NCBI RefSeq assembly: GCF_947254095.1
Contig: NZ_CAMYBV010000001.1
Coordinates: 1 to 64,000 of the forward strand
Direction: 5' to 3'
DNA length: 64,000 bases
Origin: an uncultured Mobiluncus sp.
GTDB lineage: Bacteria > Actinomycetota > Actinomycetes > Actinomycetales > Actinomycetaceae
This document shows positions 7,880 through 16,779 of this stretch, one piece after another; position 1 is the stretch's first letter, and every line of letters starts with the position of its first letter. The translations under genes and the position numbers were made by a program. The notes beneath the pieces were generated by a model. It had not been told where the DNA came from, ran no database searches, and saw nothing but the letters and a program-made list of their open reading frames with translations.

Positions 7880-9688
7880 CTATTTCGCGTAGATAGCTTC
7901 GATTTCTTTGGCGTATTTTTTAATGACCAGTTCTCGGCGGACCTTTAAGGACGGCGTCAACAGGCCGTTGTCCACGGTAAAGTCACCAATAATAACCCGC
8001 ACTTTGCGGATAGATTCGGCCCTGGACACGCTGGCGGAGGCCCGCTGGGCGCCTTTCATCAGGGATTCTTGAACAGCGGGGTGAAGGGCGGCAGTCGCCG
8101 GATCCATAGGCGGAAGTTTGTGGTTAGCCAACCACGTGGGCAGCATCGCCCGGTCCAAAGTCACCAGAGCCGACACAAACGGCCTTTTGTCTCCGATGAC
8201 GACCACGTTGGAAACCAAGGGGTGACCGCGGAACGAGTCCTCCAACGGAGCCGGAGAGACGTTCTTTCCTGAGGCCGTCACGATAAGTTCTTTCTTACGG
8301 CCGGTAATGCTGAGGAAACCGTTGTCGTCGATTTCCCCCAAGTCTCCACTGGAGAACCATCCGTCGGGGTCCAAAGCCTCGCGAGTTGCCTCGGGGTTGT
8401 TGCGGTAGCCGCGCATCACCAGGTCGGACCGGACAAAAATTTCCCCGCTACTGTCAAGTTTTATTTCCACTCCGGGCAGCGGGCGCCCCACGCTACCGAT
8501 TCGGATATCGCCGGGAAGGTTGCCGGTAACCGGACCAGCGGTTTCTGTCAGACCCCAGCCCTCGATGACAGTCAAGCCCACTCCGCGGAAAAAATGCCCC
8601 AGACGCGCGCCTAGGGGAGCACCACCGCTGATGACCCAGCGGCAGTCCCCGCCCATCAGTTCCAGGAGTTTAGAAAACAGCAACTTGTCCGCAATCGCGT
8701 GGGAACGATGTAAACGGAATCCCACAAATTTGCGGTTTGGATCCTCTAAAGCTTCCGAATAGTGAATGGCCTGCGCCACCGCCCAGCTGAAAATCGTGTG
8801 TTTCAGGCCGCGACCGGCCTTGACCTGGGCAGCGGTATAAATTTTTTCCAAAACTCGAGGCACCACAATCATGCTGGTGGGACGGAAGGATTGTAGGTCG
8901 TTCAGCAGGTTTTTTACGTTGGGGACGCAGCCCAGCATGCCCCGCCCGGAGAGTACAGTGTAGGAACTGAAACGGGCAAACACGTGAGCCAGCGGTAAAA
9001 ACAGCAGCATACGGGTCTTTTTGTTGTCGATGACTTCGGGCAGGCTGTCCCCAATCATCAAAGCCATATAGACGAAGTTGCGCTGGGTCAGCTCCACGCC
9101 TTTCGGTTTGCCGGTCGTTCCGGAGGTATAGACGATGGAAAGCAGCGAATCGAGATTGACTGCGGACAAACGTTCCCGAACTTCCTGTTTGCGAATGTTG
9201 GTTCCTTTGAGGCGAATCTGGTCTAGCGCCCCGTCCTGGAGAGCGGCCACCCCGCAATCCACAATCCGTCCGGTGGACTCAACCAAGCGAGTTTGAGTCG
9301 CGGTTTCGGTAATGACAAAACGCGCCCCAGTATCCTCCAAAATCCAGTCCACCTGGGCTGCTGAATCAGTTTCATAGATAGGAACCACAGTCAGACCAGC
9401 CGACTGGGCGGCGTAATCCAACAATATCCAATCGTAGGAGGTCCCGGCCATGATGCCGATGCAGTCCCCGGCCTCTAGCCCCATACCGATAAATCCGCGC
9501 GCCACATCGATGATCTGGTTAGCCATAGTGGAGGCGGTAATCTCTTCCCAGCCATCTCCGAAAGGCTGCGGTCGCATCATCACGACAGCCTGGGGAGTGC
9601 GCCGCGCGCGGGTGAAAAACAGCGCGGGTATGGAATCGTTGGGTTCTAGGCTGATTTGGGCGGGGGTGGCGTAATAATTTGTGGTCAA
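7880..9688 (-). CDS. fadD: AMP-forming long-chain acyl-CoA synthetase
   Basis: Activates fatty acids to acyl-CoA through an acyl-AMP intermediate. The family P-loop (YTSGTTGKPKGVELTQRN, about residues 185-205), the adenine-binding GWGLTETAGP segment, the motif WFSSGDLGEID and the C-terminal catalytic lysine region (GRKKELIVTASGKNVSP) are all present. The length (602 aa) fits long-chain members. I place the start at a TTG (9688) because it sits five bases after a perfect AGGAGG on the minus strand; an ATG ten codons upstream (9718) has no comparable SD. The gene is monocistronic and divergent from the next gene. Confidence 0.9.
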   Translation of the reverse strand: MTTNYYATPAQISLEPNDSIPALFFTRARRTPQAVVMMRPQPFGDGWEEITASTMANQIIDVARGFIGMGLEAGDCIGIMAGTSYDWILLDYAAQSAGLTVVPIYETDSAAQVDWILEDTGARFVITETATQTRLVESTGRIVDCGVAALQDGALDQIRLKGTNIRKQEVRERLSAVNLDSLLSIVYTSGTTGKPKGVELTQRNFVYMALMIGDSLPEVIDNKKTRMLLFLPLAHVFARFSSYTVLSGRGMLGCVPNVKNLLNDLQSFRPTSMIVVPRVLEKIYTAAQVKAGRGLKHTIFSWAVAQAIHYSEALEDPNRKFVGFRLHRSHAIADKLLFSKLLELMGGDCRWVISGGAPLGARLGHFFRGVGLTVIEGWGLTETAGPVTGNLPGDIRIGSVGRPLPGVEIKLDSSGEIFVRSDLVMRGYRNNPEATREALDPDGWFSSGDLGEIDDNGFLSITGRKKELIVTASGKNVSPAPLEDSFRGHPLVSNVVVIGDKRPFVSALVTLDRAMLPTWLANHKLPPMDPATAALHPAVQESLMKGAQRASASVSRAESIRKVRVIIGDFTVDNGLLTPSLKVRRELVIKKYAKEIEAIYAK

Positions 9689-9886
9689 CAGAGCCTCCTG
9701 AATCAATAGGTTTAACATACCGCAAAATAGGTCGAAAGATAGAACATAGTATTTGGCTCAACTGCGCCGAAATAGTGGACTTTGCGATTGTGGAGCCTCA
9801 TAATGAAACCAGCAGAGCCGATGTATGGTTTATCAAATCGGCGGGCATACTTTCCTAGGGAAATCTGATTGAAAGGGGGAGCGTCC

Positions 9887-11302
9887 ATGAGCATACCTGC
9901 GGTCGGCCCCTCCTTTCCGCTAGGGAATCCGGGGGTTGCTAATGCTGCCAATGCGGCTAATGCCGCCCAAAATGCTGCCACCGCCGCTCAAAATGCGCAA
10001 GCTGCGGTCAACAACGCCGCGGCCAATATGGGTGCGGCCGCCCAGGGGAACTTGAGCGCTACCGGCTTGCCGGTGCCACAAAACTCCGCCGCCATCGCCA
10101 ACATTGTGGCGGGGCTAGCTTCGGCGCAAAACACTTCCGAGGCAGCTACCGGAAAGCCCAATCCGGCGTCCGCCCAATCTAACGCCTCCCCGGCCACTCA
10201 GTTGCTGCCCAACACCGGAACCTCCGGCACCAACCTTGACTCCGCGCTGCAAAACTCCCGCAGCGCCTGGCAGAACGCCGCCGGTCAGGCCGCCACCCAA
10301 AAGAGTGGGGCGAATCCGGATTCTTTGGCACGAATGCTGCAGTCATTTTCCCAATCCACGGTGTCTCCCGGAACGGTACAAACCTCTTTGGGACGTGCGC
10401 AGATGATTCCTCCCGGACAGGGAGCAAATCTTTACGCCGCGGCCCAGAATAGCGGGGCCGCAGCTACCGCGAACTCCGCCTCTGCCGCGGGAGCTGCTAA
10501 TCCGGGTACAGCTGCAGCGGGTACTGCCGCCCCATCCGCCCTGCCTACCCCGGCAAACGCTGCAGCCGGCGCAAATACTGCTCCCGCCACTTCAGGCCAA
10601 CCGGCCGCCACACAGCTGGCCAGTGCCCAAACGGCCACGCAGACCGCTGCCGGAGCGGCAACCCTGCGGGCGGAAGGAGCTCAGACCCAGACTGCTCCTG
10701 CCCCCGCGAACCCGGCCGGCACCCCCGCAAGCGCCCCTGGCGGGCCGGCGGTTCCGGCCGCCATGCCCGAAGCGGCGGTACGTCAAGCCAACGTGGCCCA
10801 GGCCAACGCTCAGCAGGCCGTCGCGCAGGCGGCGGCGTCGGCCAGTGAGGGAAAAACCACGGCGGCGCACTCCCAGAACCAGGCGCGTAACGCCGCCGTA
10901 GGGCCCGACGGCAATCCGGCACCCGCATTGCCGGCCCCGATGACACCTCAGGACCCAGCCCCGAAAGCCGGCCAGCTAGGCACCAGCGTCACCGGAGTGT
11001 CGGAGGACCCGATGTATATGAGCCAAGTCGCGGCAGCCAGCGGTTTTGGGGCGAAGCTGCAGCAGAGCCTGAACCTGAATCTGGGTATCGCCAACCTCAC
11101 GGCCGGCAACCTCATCAGTTTTTGCGGCGTGTTGGTGGTAACCCTGGTCATCATGCGAGTGTTTGTTGACGGCGTGGTTCCAGAGGAAATTGTCGCGCTG
11201 AGTTTCGCCGCCATTATCGGGATTATGCTGATGATTGGGCCGTGGCTAATGCGGGAAAAGCCCAGGGATAAAAACGCGTTGCCGCCACCCAGAAAAAGGT
11301 GA
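9887..11302 (+). CDS. Low-complexity Ala/Gln/Asn/Pro-rich membrane protein of unknown function
   Basis: The 471-residue product has no family I recognise. Residues 1-390 are strongly biased to Ala, Asn, Gln, Pro, Ser, Thr and Gly, with runs such as NAANAANAAQNAATAAQ, and no signal peptide at the N terminus. Two hydrophobic segments follow at about residues 407-427 and 434-456, joined by a short loop with acidic residues (VDGVVPEE), and the protein ends in a basic Pro-rich tail (PRDKNALPPPRKR). This suggests a cytoplasmic or, less likely, exported disordered region anchored by a C-terminal hairpin. The start is ATG 9887 after AAAGGGGGA; a TTG at 9869 is in frame but overlaps the SD. Codon use looks like its neighbours. 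Confidence 0.65.
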   Translation: MSIPAVGPSFPLGNPGVANAANAANAAQNAATAAQNAQAAVNNAAANMGAAAQGNLSATGLPVPQNSAAIANIVAGLASAQNTSEAATGKPNPASAQSNASPATQLLPNTGTSGTNLDSALQNSRSAWQNAAGQAATQKSGANPDSLARMLQSFSQSTVSPGTVQTSLGRAQMIPPGQGANLYAAAQNSGAAATANSASAAGAANPGTAAAGTAAPSALPTPANAAAGANTAPATSGQPAATQLASAQTATQTAAGAATLRAEGAQTQTAPAPANPAGTPASAPGGPAVPAAMPEAAVRQANVAQANAQQAVAQAAASASEGKTTAAHSQNQARNAAVGPDGNPAPALPAPMTPQDPAPKAGQLGTSVTGVSEDPMYMSQVAAASGFGAKLQQSLNLNLGIANLTAGNLISFCGVLVVTLVIMRVFVDGVVPEEIVALSFAAIIGIMLMIGPWLMREKPRDKNALPPPRKR

Positions 11303-11312
11303 CGGCAACGCG
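11265..11312 (-). terminator. Terminator for glnA, inside the 3' end of the facing gene
   Basis: CGCGTTGCCG (11275-11284) pairs with CGGCAACGCG (11303-11312). The stem continues through CACC/GGTG after one mismatch, with an eight-base loop. Read on the minus strand, the hairpin is followed at once by a run of five T, so it fits a terminator for glnA. On the plus strand there is no T-run. Confidence 0.6.
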
Positions 11313-11356
11313 AAGATGCGGCAGGTCCCTTGTGAACCCGCGGAAAACGGCAACTA

Positions 11357-12778
11357 TCAGCAGTTGTAGTACAGTTCAAACTCCAGCGGATGAGGATGCA
11401 CGAACAACTTCTGCACTTCATTCTCGCGCTTCAGCCGAATCCACGTCTCTAACAGGTCAGTCGTGAACACGTCGCCCTCGGTGAGGAACTCGTAGTCGTC
11501 CTCCAGGGCACGCAACGCCAAATCCAACGACGGCGGCAGCTTGTCGATGTCGCGGTACTCCTCAGGAGGAAGTTCGTAAAGGTCTTTGTCGATAGGCTCG
11601 GCCGGCTCGATACGATTGCGAATCCCGTCCAGACCCGCCATCAGAATGGCGGGGAAAGCCAGATAGGGGTTCGCCGAGGGATCGGGCACGCGGTACTCGA
11701 CACGCTTTGCTTTCGGGGAAGTTCCGGTGACCGGAATGCGAATGCAAGCCGACCGGTTACGCGCCGAATACACCAGGTTCACCGGGGCTTCAAAGCCCGG
11801 CACCAGGCGGCGGAAAGAGTTAATGGACGGGTTCGTAAACGGCAGAATCGCGGCCGCGTGGCGCAGCAACCCGCCGATAAACCAACGTGCCAGGTCAGAC
11901 AGGCCGCCATAGCCGTTTTCACCGTAGAACAGGGGATTGCCGTCTTTCCACAGAGACACGTGACAGTGCATTCCCGAACCGGCCTGACCCCACAGGGGTT
12001 TTGGCATGAAAGTTACGGTCTTGCCCAGTTCGATAGCCTTGTTCTTCACGATGTATTTGAACACCGTGAGATTGTCCGCGGCGTGCAGTAGCGTGGAATA
12101 GGTGTAGTTGATTTCCTGTTGACCCGACGCCCCGACTTCATGATGAGCCCGTTCGATTTCAAAACCAGTCTCTTGCAAGGCACGCACAATGGCGTCCCGG
12201 TCGTCGGCCGTGGCATCCATCGGGGGGACGGGGACGTAGCCGGCTTGGAATGGCATTTTGTTGCCCAAGTTGTGACCGTCCTCCCAATCGCCCGAGGTCA
12301 CCGGCGATTCCTGCGAACCAATTTTTACGAAAGTGTCGTGCGGATCGGTGCGGAACTGGATGGAATCGAAAAGGTAAAACTCCGGTTCGGGAGCCAGGTA
12401 TGCTGTGTCGGCGATGCCGGTGGACTTCAGGTAGGCTTCCGCCTTTTGGGTCACGCCGCGCGGATCGCGGGAAAATGGTTCGTTCGTAAAGGGATCCACG
12501 ATGGAGGAATACAGCACCAGGGTCGGTTCCCGGCGGAACGGATCGACGAAAGCCGCGGTGGGGTCGGGAATCAGCTTCATATCGGATTCATGAATCGCGG
12601 TGAAACCATTGATGGACGACCCGTCAAACATCATCCCGTCAGTGAGTGTTTCCTCCAACATATTTGTGGGGATGGTGAGGTGCTGCATAGTTCCGTAAAG
12701 GTCGGAAAAGCGCACGTCGATAAAACGAATGTTTTTTTCTTTCACAAAATTAATTACTGACTGCGAATCATTAAACAT
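11357..12778 (-). CDS. glnA: Glutamine synthetase, type I
   Basis: ATP-dependent ligation of ammonia to glutamate, the main nitrogen-assimilation step. The 473-residue length and motifs match GS-I: N-terminal DVRFSDLYGTMQHLTIP, MFDGSSINGF, the metal/ATP segment AYLAPEPEFYLFDS, the ammonium-site loop SGMHCHVSLW, NRSACIRIP, and the DLYELPPEE site whose Tyr is the adenylylation target in enteric GS-I. The start ATG 12778 is preceded by GCAGGAGGTTCC; a second in-frame ATG with its own AAAGG lies ten codons upstream (12808) in a tandem repeat. Alignment to GlnA1-type proteins favours 12778. The last residues YYNC differ from the common YYDV-like end. Transcription diverges from thiB. Confidence 0.95.
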   Translation of the reverse strand: MFNDSQSVINFVKEKNIRFIDVRFSDLYGTMQHLTIPTNMLEETLTDGMMFDGSSINGFTAIHESDMKLIPDPTAAFVDPFRREPTLVLYSSIVDPFTNEPFSRDPRGVTQKAEAYLKSTGIADTAYLAPEPEFYLFDSIQFRTDPHDTFVKIGSQESPVTSGDWEDGHNLGNKMPFQAGYVPVPPMDATADDRDAIVRALQETGFEIERAHHEVGASGQQEINYTYSTLLHAADNLTVFKYIVKNKAIELGKTVTFMPKPLWGQAGSGMHCHVSLWKDGNPLFYGENGYGGLSDLARWFIGGLLRHAAAILPFTNPSINSFRRLVPGFEAPVNLVYSARNRSACIRIPVTGTSPKAKRVEYRVPDPSANPYLAFPAILMAGLDGIRNRIEPAEPIDKDLYELPPEEYRDIDKLPPSLDLALRALEDDYEFLTEGDVFTTDLLETWIRLKRENEVQKLFVHPHPLEFELYYNC

Positions 12779-12806
12779 GCCGGAACCTCCTGCAAAAAAT
12801 TTATAC

Positions 12807-12833
12807 ATTTTTACCTTTCTATTTTTACCTTTC
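12807..12833 (-). repeat. 14-bp tandem repeat in the glnA leader
   Basis: On the plus strand the unit ATTTTTACCTTTC occurs twice with a 14-base period (12807-12819 and 12821-12833). On the coding strand each copy reads GAAAGGTAAAAAT, so the downstream copy makes an SD plus ATG (start 12808) in frame with glnA. It may be a slippage duplication, a regulator site or an alternative initiation signal. Confidence 0.6.
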
Positions 12834-12902
12834 GCCCAGGTGTCCGCCAAATCGGCGCGCCCACAGATTTTGTCTGGCGATGGCATATACTTAGAGGCAC
12901 GA

Positions 12903-13068
12903 CAGGGGAGCGAAATTCGCTGAGAGTGCCGTGGCTTTTTGTGTTGCATGAAGCGGGCAGACCCTCGCACCAGGCAAGTAATGTTGCCGAGGAAGTCGAG
13001 TAAATCTCGGTTTGCGTCGCCCAGGACGTGGACTTTTCCCCTGCTCTTACTGATTTTAGAAAGGGCAG
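12903..13068 (+). promoter_or_regulatory. TPP riboswitch with SD-sequestering hairpin
   Basis: The conserved thi-box elements appear in order. GGGGAGCG precedes CGCTGAGA near 12904-12925, then comes ACCCTCGCACC from 12961, the AAGTAATGTTGCC segment and CGAGGAAG to about 12995. This aptamer binds thiamine pyrophosphate. Downstream, CTGCTCTT (13041-13048) can pair with AAGGGCAG (13061-13068), which hides most of the AAAGGG SD of thiB. This implies translational control in which the hairpin forms when TPP is bound. The aptamer call is strong; the platform mechanism is inference from base pairing. Confidence 0.88.
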
Positions 13069-13070
13069 TT

Positions 13071-14177
13071 ATGTTTTCTATTACTCGTGGACCAGCCTCG
13101 TCCCGGACTTTGGCTGCGTTGGCCGCAGCAGGACTGTGCGCGGCTTTGCTGGCGGGCTGTAGCGATTCGCGTCCGGCCGACAGCGCCACCAGCACCCCGG
13201 GAACTGACAAAGACACGTCCAGCGGCACGGTAACCCTTGTGACCTATGATTCATTTCCCCTGAGCGATGAAACCGCCGCCGCCTTTACCGACAAAACGGG
13301 TTACCAGTTAAAGGTGGTTAAGAACGGCGATGGGGTAGAACTGACCAATAAGCTGATTTTGACTAAGGATGCGCCGTTGGGCGATGCCGTGTTCGGGTTT
13401 GATAACAACACCGCTCAGGCCGCCGTTGATGCCGGAGCCTTGGCTGACTTCACCGGGAAACTCGCTCCTAGCGTGCAAAAACTGCGCGGGGATTCGAAGC
13501 AATTAGTACCCGTGGACCGCGGCGAGGTTTGCGTGAACTACGATGTCGCCTACTTCCAAAAGAAGGGCCAGCAGCCTCCGGCGACCTTCGACGACCTGGC
13601 GAAACCTGAATACAAAAACCTCACCGTGGTAGAGGATCCCCGCACGTCCACGCCGGGCCTGGCTTTCCTGCTGTCCACTATCAACGCCAAGGGCGAAAAC
13701 GGGTGGATGGACTACTGGAAGTCCCTGAAAGAGAACGGGGTCAAGGCCGTGAGCTCATGGGATGATGCATTCAACGTTGACTTTACGGCGGGTTCTAATG
13801 ACAACGGCAGTGCGGCTTACCCCATCATGGTGTCATACGCTTCCTCCCCGGCTTGGGCGGTCAGCGATGACGGGAGCGTTTCCACCATTGGTAATGTGCC
13901 GGCAACTTGCTATCAGCAGATTGAATACGCCGGGGTGCTGAAGGGCGCCAAGAATCCGGCGGGTGCCGCGGCGTTGGTCCAGTTCCTGACCGAGGAAACG
14001 GCGCAAAAGGACCTGACCGAGAACAACTACATGTACCCGGTGCTGGATTCGGTGCAGCTGCCCGAACCGTTGGCCAAGTTTGGCGCTCCGTCGGGCCAGG
14101 CGGCCATGCTGAAAGTTTCCGACGTGATTAAGAACCGCGAAGCCTGGGTGCGTTCCTGGGCCTCGATTATGGGCTAG
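13071..14177 (+). CDS. thiB: Thiamine ABC transporter substrate-binding lipoprotein
   Basis: Periplasmic-type binding protein that would deliver thiamine or a phosphate ester to ThiPQ. A lipoprotein signal peptide ends in LLAGC with the lipidated Cys at residue 30. The mature protein has the TbpA/ThiB opening VTLVTYDSFPLSDETAAAF and conserved segments such as APLGDAVFGFDNNT and EDPRTSTPGLAFLL. The length (368 aa) is normal. The start ATG 13071 follows AAAGGG at five bases and lies just after the TPP riboswitch, which strongly supports the thiamine assignment. It is the first gene of a thiBPQ operon. Confidence 0.93.
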   Translation: MFSITRGPASSRTLAALAAAGLCAALLAGCSDSRPADSATSTPGTDKDTSSGTVTLVTYDSFPLSDETAAAFTDKTGYQLKVVKNGDGVELTNKLILTKDAPLGDAVFGFDNNTAQAAVDAGALADFTGKLAPSVQKLRGDSKQLVPVDRGEVCVNYDVAYFQKKGQQPPATFDDLAKPEYKNLTVVEDPRTSTPGLAFLLSTINAKGENGWMDYWKSLKENGVKAVSSWDDAFNVDFTAGSNDNGSAAYPIMVSYASSPAWAVSDDGSVSTIGNVPATCYQQIEYAGVLKGAKNPAGAAALVQFLTEETAQKDLTENNYMYPVLDSVQLPEPLAKFGAPSGQAAMLKVSDVIKNREAWVRSWASIMG

Positions 14178-14204
14178 TCGTCCCGAGCGTTCGAAAGGCG
14201 ATAA

Positions 14205-15908
14205 ATGGAAAAGACAGCCCCCAGGGTGGCTCTAGCGGTGATGGTTTTCCTGCCGCTGGCCTTCCTGGGGCTGTTTTTTCTGTGGCCGACCCTGCGGATT
14301 ATCGGCCTGGGGCTGAGCGGTACGGCGACTGGTTTGAGTTCCGGCGGGAGTGCCGGCTTCGGCGGGGCTTTGCGCGAAATGCTCGGTCGAACCCGGACCT
14401 GGACGACCCTGTTTTGGACCCTGGAGATGGGGTTGCTGGGGACCATATTCTCAGTTTTCCTGGGTGTGGCCGGGGCTTGGGTGCTTTACGGGCTACGGAT
14501 TCCGGGACGTCGAGTGTGGCGCACCCTCACCGGGGTGCCTTTCGTGTTGCCATCGGTAGTGGTCGGGGTGGCGTTCCAGAATTTATTGGGGCCGGGTGCC
14601 CCTTTGGGTTTCCTGGGTCTGTCCGAGAGCCGTGCCGCGATTATCTTGGCGATGGTGTTTTTTAACTTTTCCCTGGTCGCGAGGATTGTTGGTAACGCCT
14701 GGATGCGTTTGGATCCGCGTCCCGCACAAGCCGCGCGGGCGCTCGGGGCCAGTCCGGCTCGGGCGTTTTTGAGCGTGACCCTGCCCCGGCTGGGTCCGGC
14801 GATTTTTGCCGCGGCTTCCCTGGTGTTCCTGTATTGCATCACGTCTTACGGCCTGATTCGGGTGCTGGGTGGGGTAAAAATCACGACTTTGGAAGTCGAG
14901 ATTTACCTCGAAACCGCCAGTTACCTCAATCTTTCAGGAGCCGCGGTTTTGTCTATCCTGCAGATCCTCATCGTGTTGGCGGCTCTAGGTATTAATGGTG
15001 TGGCGCGGGCGCGTTTTGAACGTGCGGGGGCGTTGCGCACAGTCCCTCCCCGGCGGGTGCGCCGCGAGGACGCTTTCGCGCTGGTCTTGACCGGTTTTGG
15101 GATTTTGTTGGTGGCGGTGCCGCTGATTTTCATGGTGGTGGCTTCGCTGCGTTTGGCGGGTCGCTGGACGCTGGCGAACTATCGGGCGTTGGGCCAGCCG
15201 GGAATCGTGGCGCAGCTGCCGGGCACAGCCTGGGCAGCGTGGGGATATTCCCTGCAGGTGGCGTTGCTCTCCTGTGTGATTTCCCTGGTCATGGGGTTGT
15301 CAGTGGCGCTGGTCGTGTCCCGCCGAGTGCCGCCGAACTCGCGGTGGCGCGGGGCGCAGGAACTGTTCGATATGCTATTTTCCTCTCCCCAAGGCGTTAG
15401 CGCGGTTACGGTGGGTTTCGGAATGCTGATAACTTTGCAGGCTCCGCCGCTTTCTCTGCCCGCTAACGCGGCGTTTCTGGCGGCCGCACAAGCGGTGGTG
15501 GCGGTGCCGCTGGTGTTGCGTTCGGTCCTGCCGACCTTGCGGGCCATCAATCCGCACCTGCGGGAGGCGGCCGCGACTTTGGGGGCCAATCGTCTGCAGT
15601 CTTTCGTCACGGTGGAGCTGCCCGTTTTGGCGCGGGTCAGCGGGGTCGGGGCTGGTTTCGCTTTCGCGATTTCTCTGGGGGAGTTCGGGGCGACCAGCTT
15701 CCTGGCCAGGCCGCTGGAGCCGACACTGCCGGTGGCGATTTTTGCTTTGAGTTCCCGTCCGTCCGCTCAGGCACAAGGGGCGAGCGCCGCCGCGAGCGTG
15801 GTGCTGGCGCTAACTTGTGCGTTAGTCATGTTCGTGGCAGAAAACGGTTTTACCCTGTTGACGCGAGACCCGCGGCGGCGACTTAAACTGTCCTCGAAGG
15901 GAGAATAA
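14205..15908 (+). CDS. thiP: Thiamine ABC transporter permease
   Basis: Fused two-domain permease (567 aa) forming the membrane channel of the thiamine importer. About twelve hydrophobic segments are visible, arranged as two similar halves. Each half contains the EAA-type cytoplasmic loop: RPAQAARALGASPARAFLSV in the first and LREAAATLGANRLQSF in the second. This architecture is that of ThiP/iron-type permeases. The gene starts 27 bases after thiB with an adequate SD (CGAAAGGCG), and thiQ follows within four bases, so the three genes form one unit under the riboswitch. Confidence 0.92.
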   Translation: MEKTAPRVALAVMVFLPLAFLGLFFLWPTLRIIGLGLSGTATGLSSGGSAGFGGALREMLGRTRTWTTLFWTLEMGLLGTIFSVFLGVAGAWVLYGLRIPGRRVWRTLTGVPFVLPSVVVGVAFQNLLGPGAPLGFLGLSESRAAIILAMVFFNFSLVARIVGNAWMRLDPRPAQAARALGASPARAFLSVTLPRLGPAIFAAASLVFLYCITSYGLIRVLGGVKITTLEVEIYLETASYLNLSGAAVLSILQILIVLAALGINGVARARFERAGALRTVPPRRVRREDAFALVLTGFGILLVAVPLIFMVVASLRLAGRWTLANYRALGQPGIVAQLPGTAWAAWGYSLQVALLSCVISLVMGLSVALVVSRRVPPNSRWRGAQELFDMLFSSPQGVSAVTVGFGMLITLQAPPLSLPANAAFLAAAQAVVAVPLVLRSVLPTLRAINPHLREAAATLGANRLQSFVTVELPVLARVSGVGAGFAFAISLGEFGATSFLARPLEPTLPVAIFALSSRPSAQAQGASAAASVVLALTCALVMFVAENGFTLLTRDPRRRLKLSSKGE

Positions 15909-15912
15909 ACAC

Positions 15913-16680
15913 GTGAACGATACTGCCCACCCGGGCTTGTGCCTGCGGCAAGTGACCTTTTCCTACCCGCCAAACCGACGCGGTGAGGCTCCCGTACCCA
16001 TCTTGCAGGACGTGAACCTGGACGTGGGTAAGGGCGAAATTATGGTGCTGCTGGGTCCGTCGGGGTGCGGGAAATCAACCCTGCTACAGGTTGTGGCGGG
16101 ATTGCTGCCGGCGGATTCTGGCACCCTGACCTGGGACGGCGTCAACCAGGAGCCCATTCCCACCCATCGGCGCGGATTCGCGATGCTGTTCCAAGACGGC
16201 CAGCTGTTTGCCAACCGCAACGTGGAACGCAACGTCGGCTACGCCCTGGAACTGCGCCGACCGCGCCTTAGCAAAACTGAAATAGCCGCCACGGTCGCCG
16301 AGATGCTGCAGCTGGTGCGGTTAGAGGGCATGGAAAAGCGCCGTGTTGACACGCTTTCGGGAGGGCAGGCCGGGCGTGTCGCTCTCGCTCGCGCCTTGGC
16401 GGCCAGGCCAAAACTGCTGCTACTCGATGAGCCGCTTTCCGCCCTTGACGAACAGTTGAAGTACGAGTTAGCCGCCGAAATCCGCGACATTGTGAAACGC
16501 AGCCACATCACCGCCGTTTACGTGACCCACGATCAGGCGGAGGCCGCCCTGGTGGCGGATCGGGTGGGGATCATGCTCGATGGGGTGGTGCGTCAGACCG
16601 GCACGTTGGAGGAGCTAAAAGCCCACCCGGAGACCCGTGAAGTCGCCAAATTCCTGGGGGTAGACTTTCCCCCTCGGTAA
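15913..16680 (+). CDS. thiQ: Thiamine ABC transporter ATP-binding protein
   Basis: Cytoplasmic ATPase powering ThiBP. It carries the Walker A motif GPSGCGKST (about residues 46-54), the Q-loop FQDGQLFANRN, the signature LSGGQAGRVALARAL, Walker B LLLLDEPLSALDEQL and the switch His in VTHDQAEA. The start is GTG at 15913, following GAAGGGAG and four bases after the thiP stop. The length (255 aa) is typical. Distinguishing ThiQ from iron- or sulfate-type ATPases rests mainly on the operon and riboswitch. Confidence 0.9.
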   Translation: MNDTAHPGLCLRQVTFSYPPNRRGEAPVPILQDVNLDVGKGEIMVLLGPSGCGKSTLLQVVAGLLPADSGTLTWDGVNQEPIPTHRRGFAMLFQDGQLFANRNVERNVGYALELRRPRLSKTEIAATVAEMLQLVRLEGMEKRRVDTLSGGQAGRVALARALAARPKLLLLDEPLSALDEQLKYELAAEIRDIVKRSHITAVYVTHDQAEAALVADRVGIMLDGVVRQTGTLEELKAHPETREVAKFLGVDFPPR

Positions 16681-16779
16681 GTTCGAGAAATTCGTTAGAC
16701 TGGTGACGCCAGCGCCCCGAGACCGGTGTATTCGTACCATTCTTGCGGTATGCAGTGGTGTTTCGGAAAGGAAACGATA

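Noticed and set aside
10432..10946. Several overlapping open frames antisense to the Ala/Gln-rich protein
   Set aside because: High-GC low-complexity coding DNA lacks stops on the opposite strand; none has an SD or a recognisable domain.
12119..12760. A 213-residue plus-strand frame inside glnA
   Set aside because: Antisense shadow of the conserved GS-I core; no SD and no family resemblance.
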